A stretch of DNA of 33,492 bases, taken from positions 1 through 33,492 of the forward strand of contig JAVFAS010000039.1 of the NCBI GenBank assembly GCA_034002405.1, read 5' to 3'. A program made the position numbers and the translations under genes. Numbering within the stretch: the first letter of the stretch is position 1; every line of letters starts with the position of its first letter. The notes beneath the pieces are model-generated. The model was not told where the DNA came from. It did no database searches and saw nothing but the letters and a program-made list of their open reading frames with translations. Positions 24,701 to 31,899 of this stretch are shown here, piece after piece. Source of the DNA: SZUA-365 sp034002405 (GTDB taxonomy: Bacteria > Bacteroidota > Ignavibacteria > SZUA-365).

Positions 24701-24801
24701 GCCTGGGCACGCTCGCACGCGGAAGCTATCACGCGCTGCTTCTCGCGACGGACGGACGGACGACCGTGCGACGCAGTGTCATGACCGTCGTAACCCGTTG
24801 A
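21745..24801 (+). CDS. Large T9SS-exported protein: Ycf48-like propellers, Ig-like ASH repeats, sorting domain
   Basis: 1019 aa from ATG 21745 (the frame is open to 21670, but the signal peptide MKNTRLSGILFTMLLVAFLP sets the start). Residues about 27-600 hold about thirteen blades with T/STDGGxxW-like motifs (TTDGGQTW, STDGGQSW, TTDGGATW, TSDGGVTW and variants), enough for two propellers. Three ASH/choice-of-anchor-D type beta sandwiches follow (about 604-700, 707-815, 818-915), each starting with a DFG or EFG strand (RLDFGDVAVN, TLDFGELLLG, VVEFGYVLID) and an N(L/R)G turn. The C-terminus (about 930-1019) is a type A T9SS sorting domain: ALRQNYPNPA, ASIVLFDIHGREVLRL, GRHAITARL, ARGSYHALL. The domain targets the protein through the SprA translocon to the surface or medium, where the tail is removed or used for anchoring. 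Ligand unknown. Stop is 7 bp before menF, so read-through into the men operon is possible. Confidence 0.9.
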   Translation: MKNTRLSGILFTMLLVAFLPHALTAQWQWHNPLPEGNEFLDATFPDAMNGWIVGGNGSLLRTTDGGQTWMSQANILRTTPFLGLSIVFLDGQTGVVSMNNGLMLRTTDAGFSWELLPRTALTLQKLRKAPDGSLWGVGSLGAIARSTDAGSHWERMTTGITTVVYDIAFPDAQTAVAVCGGGTILRSTDGGQSWTTISAPYQLDISTVEFRDARNGVALQKPKYLLRTTDGGATWTDTSFAVNELHDIRFADADHGWLVSNSAGSVFRTTDGGASWEFIEVQQPRRVTFYAAYSTDPQHALLLGNGGAMFTTSDGGATWTQHGTAFTRQHLHGVTALDDSTAWVFGDGSAFFTNDAGRSWQGSDTISLPGFRYGYALSEQRILGAGSQGQVMLSTDGGQNWATQVLSGLGQIEQIVFVDDLHGWLAGAHGTLARTTDAGTTWIELDAGVTHDFNAITAVSAQEAWVAGNEGRIFHTSDGGVTWVEQNSTVNTHLQTIFFIDAQRGWAGGQLALLKTIDGGATWTAVTGLAGIDVIYRIVFTDEDHGFFMLSRSVARTNDGGATFYRTDYPAIGQHDLDATADGHLWLVGDFGLTQRYTPAAAIAIQPDRLDFGDVAVNKQRNLTITVTNRGEIPLVFNNVATVGTGFLFVSGDLAPLQPGDSRLLTLGFAPADTGVVYGTATVFSNAALGIPFIELIGRGVPPGTSALIHSPDTLDFGELLLGTYSSRFVTLTNRGTAPLLIGQERTSGGDSTMFQVTLESTFFFAAGKVDSVQITFAPLRPGDFVSWLLVESNDQVEPSYRIPVRGSGVTPIINTDAVVEFGYVLIDSSKTEDVSIRNLGRAPLHIVSWTPGGTDAADFAFGDPGAVTIAGEDSLVLPVTFTPRSYGEKNADITIVSDDLVNGSYTLRLRGNATTLETGTLPIPTEVALRQNYPNPAASGTMTVFTLDLPARMRASIVLFDIHGREVLRLADGEFEAGRHAITARLGTLARGSYHALLLATDGRTTVRRSVMTVVTR

Positions 24802-24808
24802 CGCGCCC

Positions 24809-26128
24809 ATGACCGTCGGCGTGGACGATGAGGCGGCGCACGCCGTGCACGAGGACGGACAGGACGGAAGTCCGTCGACGATGGAGACGGAGCTTCTCGA
24901 CGGCTATCTCGAGCTGTGCCGCCGCGTGCCTCCCCCCCATTTTTTCTGGCGCGCGCCGAATGGAGAAATTCTGTTCTGCGCGGGCATGCGGACGCGCCGC
25001 GTCCCTCCCGACCCCGCCGCGTGGCGCGAGTGGTGCCGGGAAGACCTGCGGCTCGATGATACGATCCCGGCAGTGTTTCTTGCCTCGTTCTCCCCGACGG
25101 AGGCTGAACATCATCGTTGGAGGTCTTTTTCTCCTGTTCTATGCTTCCAGCCGGTGGCGGGGTTGTTGATCCGGGAGGGGAAGACACTGCGATGGGGAAT
25201 GGATGAGAACATATGGGCCGGGAGCGAGCACGCGAATGGTGATGCGGGCGGGAACGCGGGAGAACAGGATGGCGCGGTACCCAACTCCGAAATCGTGGCG
25301 TCCGCGACACGTTCCACCACGCCTGAATGCTCCGACGAGAATGCGGACGGGGAGGCCTATCGCGATCGCGTTCGTCAGGTCCTCGATCTCCTGCGGGAGC
25401 GGAAACTCGGGAAAGTCGTCATGGCGAGGGAATGCCGGTTGCGATTGCCACGTCCATTCGATCTCGCACGCATCCTGCGATCGATGCTGCGACAGCGCGA
25501 TTCCTTCACGCTGTGTTACAGTCCCGATGGTGCGCACTACTTCCTCAGCGCGACTCCCGAACGGTTGGGACGCATCGTCGATGGTCGTTTCGAAACCATC
25601 GCGCTCGCGGGCACCATGGCGCATGTCGAGCAGGCGATCCCGGATGAGACCTTGCTGGCGGACGCGAAGGAAATCCGGGAACACGAATTCGTCGTCGAGA
25701 TGCTTCGCGCCGGATGCGAGGAGTTTGCGACCGACGTGAAGGTGGAGGCCACGCGCGTCCTCGCGCTGCGGCATATCCGTCACATTCTCACGCGTGTGGA
25801 AGGCCGCATGCGCGCCGGGTGTGGACTGCGGCATGTTATTGCCGCGTTGCATCCCACACCCGCGGTCGGTGGGACGCCGCGATCCGACGCAATGCAGGTG
25901 ATCGAGACGATCGAGCCCTTCGCACGGGGAATGTATGCCGGATGCGCGGGTTGGTTTCTCGGTGACGGCGACGGTGACGCGGCCGTTACCATTCGCAGCG
26001 CACTGGTGCACGGTGACGATGCGATACTGTGGGCGGGTGCCGGCATCGTGCGTGACAGCAATGCGGACGCGGAGGAGCGGGAAACACGGGCGAAGCTGCG
26101 GACCATGCGCGACATTCTGGATGGTTGA
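24809..26128 (+). CDS. menF: Isochorismate synthase
   Basis: 439 aa from ATG 24809. Chorismate-binding fold. The first 190 residues are poorly conserved with an acidic, Gly/Asn-rich stretch (about 135-185). Then come the catalytic motifs: GKVVMAREC with the general-base Lys202, SATPERL, IALAGTMAH, DAKEIREHEFVVEML, HPTPAVGGTP, YAGCAGWF, and AGAGIVRDS with metal-binding acidic neighbours. It converts chorismate to isochorismate in the first committed step of menaquinone synthesis, with Mg2+. Isochorismate-specific assignment rests on the context (directly followed by menD) and on the LAGT and HPTPAVGG signatures. It starts the men operon; the only nearby upstream gene is the secreted propeller. 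Confidence 0.94.
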   Translation: MTVGVDDEAAHAVHEDGQDGSPSTMETELLDGYLELCRRVPPPHFFWRAPNGEILFCAGMRTRRVPPDPAAWREWCREDLRLDDTIPAVFLASFSPTEAEHHRWRSFSPVLCFQPVAGLLIREGKTLRWGMDENIWAGSEHANGDAGGNAGEQDGAVPNSEIVASATRSTTPECSDENADGEAYRDRVRQVLDLLRERKLGKVVMARECRLRLPRPFDLARILRSMLRQRDSFTLCYSPDGAHYFLSATPERLGRIVDGRFETIALAGTMAHVEQAIPDETLLADAKEIREHEFVVEMLRAGCEEFATDVKVEATRVLALRHIRHILTRVEGRMRAGCGLRHVIAALHPTPAVGGTPRSDAMQVIETIEPFARGMYAGCAGWFLGDGDGDAAVTIRSALVHGDDAILWAGAGIVRDSNADAEERETRAKLRTMRDILDG

Positions 26129-26148
26129 CCGCCGTGATGCTTCCCCGC

Positions 26149-26188
26149 ACACACGGTCGTGCATGCGGTGGCATGGGTGACCGTGTGT
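26149..26188 (+). promoter_or_regulatory. Long hairpin between menF and menD
   Basis: ACACACGGTC (26149-26158) pairs perfectly with GACCGTGTGT (26179-26188). The stem continues inward with two wobble pairs, one G-G mismatch and CATGC/GCATG, closing on loop GGTG: about 17 pairs in 40 nt. No T run follows. It sits in the only long spacer (98 bp) between men genes, 38 nt before the menD start. Possible attenuator, mRNA-processing site or protein-binding element; inference only. Confidence 0.6.
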
Positions 26189-26226
26189 TGAAGGCGACAA
26201 TTCAGTAAGTTGTCCCGTGTCGTCGC

Positions 26227-28935
26227 ATGCATTCGCCATCGTCCTTCGAGCCGCAACACGTGCAATCATACGAGAACATCAACCAGCTCTGGGCGGAGAC
26301 CATTGTCGAGGAACTTGCCCGCAGTGGTGTCCGTCACGCGGTGATCTCACCCGGATCGCGCAGCACACCCATGGTCCTTGCCTTCGTGGCACATCCGGAC
26401 ATCACCGATCATTCCGTGATCGACGAGCGGTCCGCGGCATTTTTCGCCCTCGGGATGGCCAAGGAGTTGGAGGAGCCCGTGGTACTGCTGTGCACCTCCG
26501 GGACGGCCGCGGCAAACTATTTCCCCGCGGTCTGCGAAGCGGATGCCGCACGGGTCCCGCTTCTGCTTCTGACCGCCGACCGCCCGGTCTCGCTGCGCGA
26601 CAGTGGCGCGCCACAGACCATGGACCAGCTGAAGCTGTATGGCGATCATGTGCGGTGGTTTTCCGATACCGGATTGCCGGAAGCCGACCGGCATCGACTG
26701 CGTGCGTTGCGGTCCGTGATCTGTCATGCGGTGGTGGAGGCGCGCACCCCGCGACCTGGTCCGGTACATGTCAACCTCCCATTCCGCAAGCCCCTCGAGC
26801 CCACACCCACCGGTCGCGCGGAGGACGAGATCCTGCACACACTCGTCGAGCACGGCGGAGAGGCGGTGCAGGGACGACGGGATGGCCGCGCGTGGCTGCG
26901 CGTGTTCGACGCGGCACGGGATGATGGCGCGCTCGAGGAAATCGCCGACGCACTGCTTCGCGCCCGCCGGCCGGTGATCCTCGTCGGACCGGATGCGGAC
27001 GGGCATCGTCTCGCGGAGCCGCTGCTGCACGTGGCGGAGCGTCACGGCATCCCCATATTCGCCGAAGCCGCCTCGCAACTCCGGAGCGGGTATGATTCGT
27101 CGATGGTGGTATCGACTTTCGATCTCCTGCTGCGATCCGCCAACTTTCGTGCGCGATGCAACCCCGATCTCGTGCTCCAACTCGGAGGGGTTCCCACCAA
27201 CGCCGCCGTGCAGCGTTTTCTCGATCAAGAACAGATTCCGCACTACTGTCTCACCCCCGACACCGGCCGCCGCGATGCGACGCACACGGTGCGCGTGCAG
27301 GTCTCGGGCAATCTCTTCGAGTATATACTCCGTCTCTCTGACGTTTTGGATCGCGTCCCCCCCCGTACGGTGGACACGGATTTTCTCGATATGCTTCGTC
27401 GTGCCGACACCGTGGCACGCGCCGAACTCGACGCCCGCTGCACGGCGCTGCCTGCCCTGTTTGAAGGAGCGGTGCTGCGACGGTGCATTTCCTCCCTGCC
27501 CGCGCAGAGTGCGGTGATCGTGTCGTCGAGCATGCCCATCCGTGATCTGGAGACCTTCGTCCCGGATATTCCCGACGGTTGCCGTCTGCATTTCAATCGC
27601 GGGGTGAACGGCATCGACGGCATGGTGTCCACGGCGCTTGGAGTCGCACGCGCCCGTCACGGGATCGCGACGGCCATGTTCGTGGACGATGGCAGGCGCG
27701 CCGCGCCTCCGACGTTCCTCATCACCGGTGATATCGCCTTTCTTCACAACCTGAACGCGGCCGCGGGCGAGCGCTTGCGTGACATTCCCCTCACCGTGCT
27801 GCTGCTCAACAACGACGGAGGAGAGATCTTCGACATGCTTCCGGTGCGCGCATACGAACCCGCGTTCACGAGACACTTCCTCACGCCACAGGGAGCGGAT
27901 TTTTCGGCGGCGTGCGGTGTGTTCGGCATCGGGTACCACCGGGTGGAGCACATGACGGAATTGGCACCGGCACTGGACGCCGCGTGTGCCGCGGGGGACA
28001 TGCAGGTGATCGAAGTGCGAACGGATCTCGCACGCAGCGGCGAGATGCGCCGGACATTGCTGCGAGACATCGCGACGGCGGTCGATGCCGCATTGGCGAA
28101 TACTGCAGATATCCCGCTCCTTATATCTGATTCTTTCCCGCTCTCGTGGCGAATCCTCGCCGAGGGCACGGGGGAGACAGTGCTGCTGCTGCACGGCTTC
28201 ACCCGTTCCTCCGCGTCGTGGCGGGGAATGCCCCCCGGTTTCGGTGCCGGACGCCGCGTGATCGGTGTCGATCTCATCGGACACGGCGCCTCGTCCACCC
28301 CCGATCCGTTCCGTGATCATGACGCCTACCGTCTCGAGCACGCCGCGGATGCACTGCGCGACCTGATTTCCCGACTGGGATGCGGTCCCGTCCATCTTGT
28401 CGGGTATTCCCTGGGCGGACGCACGGCGCTGCATGCGGCGGTGCGTTTTCCGGCGCTGTTCCGGACGCTCGCGCTGCTCAGCACGAATCCCGGGCTCGAG
28501 ACAGACGAGGCGCGCGCGTCGCGCACGGCGGAGGATGCCGCCCGTGCCGCGCGTCTTGGCGCGGAGGGACTCGAACGGTTCGTCGATGAATGGATGGTGC
28601 TTCCGTTGTTTCGTCGTCAGTGGTCCGTTCCCATGCGAGAGTGGACCGAGGCGCGGCGGGATCGGCTGCGGCAGCGCACGCGCGGCCTGCAGGGGTCGCT
28701 GCTCGGGAGCGGACAGGGAACACAGGACTCCCTCTGGCCGGCACTCCCGCGGATAGTGCTGCCGGTACTTGTCGCGGCAGGTGCGGAGGATACGAAATAC
28801 GCGGCGATCGCGGAGCGCGTGGCCGGAATCCTTCCGAACGCACGGTTGGTGCTCTTCGTCGGGGCCGGTCATGACATTCCGGCCGAGCAGCCGGCCGCGC
28901 TCGCCCATGCGCTCGAGGCGCACTGGAAACGCTGA
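26227..28935 (+). CDS. menDH: MenD-MenH fusion: SEPHCHC synthase and SHCHC synthase in one chain
   Basis: 902 aa in a single open frame. Residues 1 to about 620 are MenD (ThDP-dependent): ISPGSRSTPMVLAF (40-53), the ThDP-activating Glu67 in DERSAAFFALG, SGTAAANYFPAV, then GDIAFLHNLNAAA and LLNNDGGEIFDMLP, the metal/diphosphate motif typical of MenD. It joins 2-oxoglutarate to isochorismate, releasing CO2. After a short linker (about 620-635) comes an alpha/beta hydrolase, MenH: VLLLHGFTRSSASW (oxyanion region), the nucleophile elbow VGYSLGG with Ser728, Asp855 in AAGAEDTKY and His882 in GAGHDIPAE. It removes pyruvate to give SHCHC. All three triad residues are present. The fusion delivers the unstable MenD product straight to MenH. 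MenD-MenH joining also occurs in the plant PHYLLO protein and has, I believe, been seen in some bacteria. No ribosome site is obvious. Confidence 0.93.
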   Translation: MHSPSSFEPQHVQSYENINQLWAETIVEELARSGVRHAVISPGSRSTPMVLAFVAHPDITDHSVIDERSAAFFALGMAKELEEPVVLLCTSGTAAANYFPAVCEADAARVPLLLLTADRPVSLRDSGAPQTMDQLKLYGDHVRWFSDTGLPEADRHRLRALRSVICHAVVEARTPRPGPVHVNLPFRKPLEPTPTGRAEDEILHTLVEHGGEAVQGRRDGRAWLRVFDAARDDGALEEIADALLRARRPVILVGPDADGHRLAEPLLHVAERHGIPIFAEAASQLRSGYDSSMVVSTFDLLLRSANFRARCNPDLVLQLGGVPTNAAVQRFLDQEQIPHYCLTPDTGRRDATHTVRVQVSGNLFEYILRLSDVLDRVPPRTVDTDFLDMLRRADTVARAELDARCTALPALFEGAVLRRCISSLPAQSAVIVSSSMPIRDLETFVPDIPDGCRLHFNRGVNGIDGMVSTALGVARARHGIATAMFVDDGRRAAPPTFLITGDIAFLHNLNAAAGERLRDIPLTVLLLNNDGGEIFDMLPVRAYEPAFTRHFLTPQGADFSAACGVFGIGYHRVEHMTELAPALDAACAAGDMQVIEVRTDLARSGEMRRTLLRDIATAVDAALANTADIPLLISDSFPLSWRILAEGTGETVLLLHGFTRSSASWRGMPPGFGAGRRVIGVDLIGHGASSTPDPFRDHDAYRLEHAADALRDLISRLGCGPVHLVGYSLGGRTALHAAVRFPALFRTLALLSTNPGLETDEARASRTAEDAARAARLGAEGLERFVDEWMVLPLFRRQWSVPMREWTEARRDRLRQRTRGLQGSLLGSGQGTQDSLWPALPRIVLPVLVAAGAEDTKYAAIAERVAGILPNARLVLFVGAGHDIPAEQPAALAHALEAHWKR

Positions 28936-28991
28936 GACCCCGGCGCGATGTTACATCACAGACTGCCCTTTCACTCACATGGATTGGAAAC

Positions 28992-29840
28992 ATGAGCGAA
29001 ATCACCTGGCGCACCGTAAAGGAATATTCGGACATCACATTCCGCACCAGCGATGAAGGCATCATGCGCATTGCCATCAACCGGCCCGAGAAGCGGAATG
29101 CCTTTCGGCCTGAAACCGTCGACGAGCTGCTCGACGCCTTCCACATCGCCGCGCTGGATACCGATACCGGGGTGGTGCTGTTGACGGGAGAAGGTCCGGC
29201 CCGGGATGGCAAGTGGGCGTTCTGCAGCGGCGGTGACCAATCAATCCGCGGGGACGCGGGCTATGTGGCCGAAGACGGTGCGCGTGTGCCCCGCCTTCAT
29301 GTGCTCGAACTTCAGCGACTGATCCGTAGCATGCCGAAAGTCGTGATTGCGCTGGTCGCGGGCTACGCGATCGGCGGCGGACATGTGCTGCACGTCGTGT
29401 GCGACCTGAGTATCGCGGCGGAGAATGCTGTATTCGGACAGACCGGTCCGAAAGTCGGAAGTTTCGACGGTGGTTTCGGGGCGTCGTATCTCGCGCGCAT
29501 GGTCGGGCAGAAACGCGCCCGCGAGATCTGGTATCTCTGCCGGCAGTATGGCGCGCAGGAGGCCTTCGACATGGGACTGGTCAACGTCGTGGTGCCGCTC
29601 GCGCGGCTCGAGGAGGAAGGGGTGAACTGGGCGCGCGAGATCATGCAGAAATCCCCCCTGGCGATTCGTCTCCTCAAATCGGCCTTCAATGCCGAACTCG
29701 ATGGTCAGGCGGGAATCCAGGAGCTGGCGGGAAATGCCACGTTGCTCTATTACATGTCGCAGGAAGCACAGGAAGGCAAGAATGCCTATGTCGAGAAACG
29801 CCGACCCGATTTCCGGAAATTCCGCTGGCTGCCGTGGTGA
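28992..29840 (+). CDS. menB: 1,4-dihydroxy-2-naphthoyl-CoA synthase
   Basis: 282 aa, crotonase fold, full length. Motifs: INRPEKRNAFRPETVDEL, CSGGDQSIRG (the oxyanion loop), AGYAIGGGHVLHVVCDLSIA, and GQTGPKVGSFDGGFGASYLA, whose QTG marks the bicarbonate-dependent class known from E. coli MenB. Further on are QKRAREIWYLCRQYGAQEA, LAGNATLLYYMSQEAQEGK and a C-terminal FRKFRWLPW. It closes the second ring of the naphthoquinone by a Dieckmann-type reaction on OSB-CoA. It comes before menE here, although MenE acts first. 56 bp after menDH, 16 bp before menA, so cotranscribed. Confidence 0.97.
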   Translation: MSEITWRTVKEYSDITFRTSDEGIMRIAINRPEKRNAFRPETVDELLDAFHIAALDTDTGVVLLTGEGPARDGKWAFCSGGDQSIRGDAGYVAEDGARVPRLHVLELQRLIRSMPKVVIALVAGYAIGGGHVLHVVCDLSIAAENAVFGQTGPKVGSFDGGFGASYLARMVGQKRAREIWYLCRQYGAQEAFDMGLVNVVVPLARLEEEGVNWAREIMQKSPLAIRLLKSAFNAELDGQAGIQELAGNATLLYYMSQEAQEGKNAYVEKRRPDFRKFRWLPW

Positions 29841-29856
29841 GAGGAGCACCATCGAC

Positions 29857-30801
29857 ATGAACGATCGTGGTACGTCGACGATCGCGGCAGGTGATCCCGG
29901 GCAGATCTCGCGGATGCAGGCATGGATCCTCGCCGCCCGACCCAAGACTCTTCCCGCCGCCGTGGTTCCGGTGTTGGTGGGATCGGCCGTCGCGGCGGAC
30001 GCCGGCGTCTTCGATGCACTTCCCGCCGCGATCGCGCTGGTCTGCGCGTTGCTGATACAGATCGGGACCAATCTCGCCAACGACTATTTCGATTTTCTCA
30101 AGGGGGCGGATTCCGAGCATCGGATCGGACCGATTCGCGTCACGCAGAGCGGCCTCATTCCACCCGGCACCGTCCGTGCCGCGATGATCGGGGTGTTCGC
30201 GCTGACGTTCCTGCTCGGACTCACGCTTGTCGTCCACGCCGGATGGCCCATTCTGGTCATCGGTGTCACATCCCTCATCTGCGCGGTGATTTACACCGCG
30301 GGTCCGTATCCTCTCGCATATATCGGACTTGGGGATCTGTTTGTCTTCATCTTTTTCGGCATCGTGGCCGTCAACGGGACCTACTTCGTCCAGGCGCTCG
30401 ATTGGTCGAGTACCGCATTGATCGCGTCCCTGCCGGTGGGTGCGATCTCGACGGCCATTCTCGTGGTCAACAACTACCGCGACATCGACACCGACCGCGT
30501 CGCGAGGAAGCGAACGATGGCCGTGCGGCTGGGACGACTGGGATCCCGCGTCGAATTCCAGCTGCTGATGCTGCTTGCCTTCGTCGTGCCGGTCCTGCAG
30601 GTTCTGTTTGGCGGTGCCTCGTTATGGATGTTGCTGCCGCTGTCGAGCCTGCCGATCGCCTTGCACGTGCTTCGCGTGCTCGAACGCGCGACCACGGCGT
30701 CGCATGCGGACGGCGTCGCACTCAACAGCGCCCTGGCACGGACCGGACAGCTTCTGGCCATGTTCGGCGTGCTGTACGCCGTGGGTCTTTCTCTTTCGTG
30801 A
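29857..30801 (+). CDS. menA: 1,4-dihydroxy-2-naphthoate polyprenyltransferase
   Basis: 314 aa from ATG 29857, with GAGGAG about 11 nt upstream; the frame is open earlier but overlaps menB. UbiA fold with about eight or nine helices. The first prenyl-diphosphate/Mg2+ motif is TNLANDYFDFLKGADSEHR (N-x-Y-F-D); the second is VVNNYRDIDTDRVARKRTMA. Typical MenA segments include ARPKTLPAAVVPVLVGSAVA at the start, GPIRVTQSGLIPP and YTAGPYPLAYIGLGDLFVF. It attaches the polyprenyl tail to DHNA in the inner membrane, yielding demethylmenaquinone. The methyltransferase MenG is not in the window. 18 bp before menC. Confidence 0.95.
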   Translation: MNDRGTSTIAAGDPGQISRMQAWILAARPKTLPAAVVPVLVGSAVAADAGVFDALPAAIALVCALLIQIGTNLANDYFDFLKGADSEHRIGPIRVTQSGLIPPGTVRAAMIGVFALTFLLGLTLVVHAGWPILVIGVTSLICAVIYTAGPYPLAYIGLGDLFVFIFFGIVAVNGTYFVQALDWSSTALIASLPVGAISTAILVVNNYRDIDTDRVARKRTMAVRLGRLGSRVEFQLLMLLAFVVPVLQVLFGGASLWMLLPLSSLPIALHVLRVLERATTASHADGVALNSALARTGQLLAMFGVLYAVGLSLS

Positions 30802-30819
30802 ATTCTGGATTCTTGCCTC

Positions 30820-31899
30820 ATGCACTGCACCATTGAGCCGTATCATTTTCCGCTCCGCCAGCCGTTTGTCACCAGTGGGTGGACGCTGACGTCGCGCGAG
30901 ATCCTTCTCTTCTCCATCACCGACGAGACACGTGCGGTGACCGGCTGGGGTGAATCGGCACCGCTCCCCGCGTTCGGGACCGAAGACCTTGCACGCAGCC
31001 GCGCCGCACTGGATGCCGCGAGACAGACGCTCGCCGCGATGACGGAGATTCCCGCACCAGACGCACTTCGGCTCACCGAATGGATCCCGGCGCTGACGCA
31101 TGCGCCCGCGGCGCGTTTTGCCGTTGAATGCGCGTTGCTCGATGCCTATGCCCGCGGGCGGAACATGACGCTGCGCGCACTGCTCGCCGAGGGCGAGGAT
31201 TTTCGTCCCGTGGACCGGGTTCCCGTGAACGCGGTGATCGGAGCCCTGTCACTGGAGGATACCGCGGCGGCGGCGGCTCGGGCTTGCGAACACGGGTTCT
31301 CCTGTCTGAAGCTCAAGGTCGGGTCCGGACCGATCGAGGATGATATCGCGCGGATTCGCGCCGTGATCATGGCGGTACCGGAGGGTATCCGTCTCCGACT
31401 CGATGCGAATGGGGCGTGGGATTTCGCCGAGGCGGAGCTGGCGTTGCATGAGTTCGCCATCTACGACGTCGAGTATGTCGAACAGCCGGTGCCGGCAGCG
31501 GACATCGACGAATTCTCCGCCTTGACCGCGCTCGGCATCATCCCGCTGGCCGCGGACGAAAGCGCGCAGGACCTCGCGCAGGCACGCACGCTTCTGGCGC
31601 GCGAGGCGGTCGATCTTTTCGTGCTCAAACCGATGGCCGCGGGCAGCCTGCGCGATGCGCGGCGGTTCGCGATCGATGCGCACGCCCGCGGACGCGAAAC
31701 CGTCTTCACCTCGCTGATCGATTCATCCATCGCCCGTCACGCGGTGGCACAGCTCTGCGCGTCCTTGCCGTTCCCGATGCGGCCGCAGGGACTCGCCACG
31801 GGGCTGTCGTTCGAGCGGGATACCCATCGCGACCGGCTCGAGGATGGGTATTTCCTTCTTTCCGGCGAACCGGGCCTCGGGATCGATCCATCCCGATGA
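30820..31899 (+). CDS. menC: o-Succinylbenzoate synthase
   Basis: 359 aa, enolase superfamily. An N-terminal capping domain (PLRQPFVTSGWTLTSREIL, WGESAPLPAFG) is followed by the TIM barrel with all catalytic residues: the KxK motif LKLKVG (Lys164, Lys166), the metal ligands Asp195 (LDANGAW), Glu221 (VEQPV) and Asp246 (AADES), and Lys270 (VLKPM). It dehydrates SHCHC to o-succinylbenzoate. The family also includes N-acylamino-acid racemases and muconate enzymes, but the place between menA and menE settles the function. It overlaps menE by 4 bp (ATGA), implying translational coupling. Confidence 0.95.
   Translation: MHCTIEPYHFPLRQPFVTSGWTLTSREILLFSITDETRAVTGWGESAPLPAFGTEDLARSRAALDAARQTLAAMTEIPAPDALRLTEWIPALTHAPAARFAVECALLDAYARGRNMTLRALLAEGEDFRPVDRVPVNAVIGALSLEDTAAAAARACEHGFSCLKLKVGSGPIEDDIARIRAVIMAVPEGIRLRLDANGAWDFAEAELALHEFAIYDVEYVEQPVPAADIDEFSALTALGIIPLAADESAQDLAQARTLLAREAVDLFVLKPMAAGSLRDARRFAIDAHARGRETVFTSLIDSSIARHAVAQLCASLPFPMRPQGLATGLSFERDTHRDRLEDGYFLLSGEPGLGIDPSR

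Noticed and set aside
26347..28923. 858-codon open frame on the minus strand opposite menDH
   Set aside because: Its translation is Arg/His-rich with no family motif and is exactly antisense to a gene with complete catalytic motifs; typical GC-rich shadow frame.
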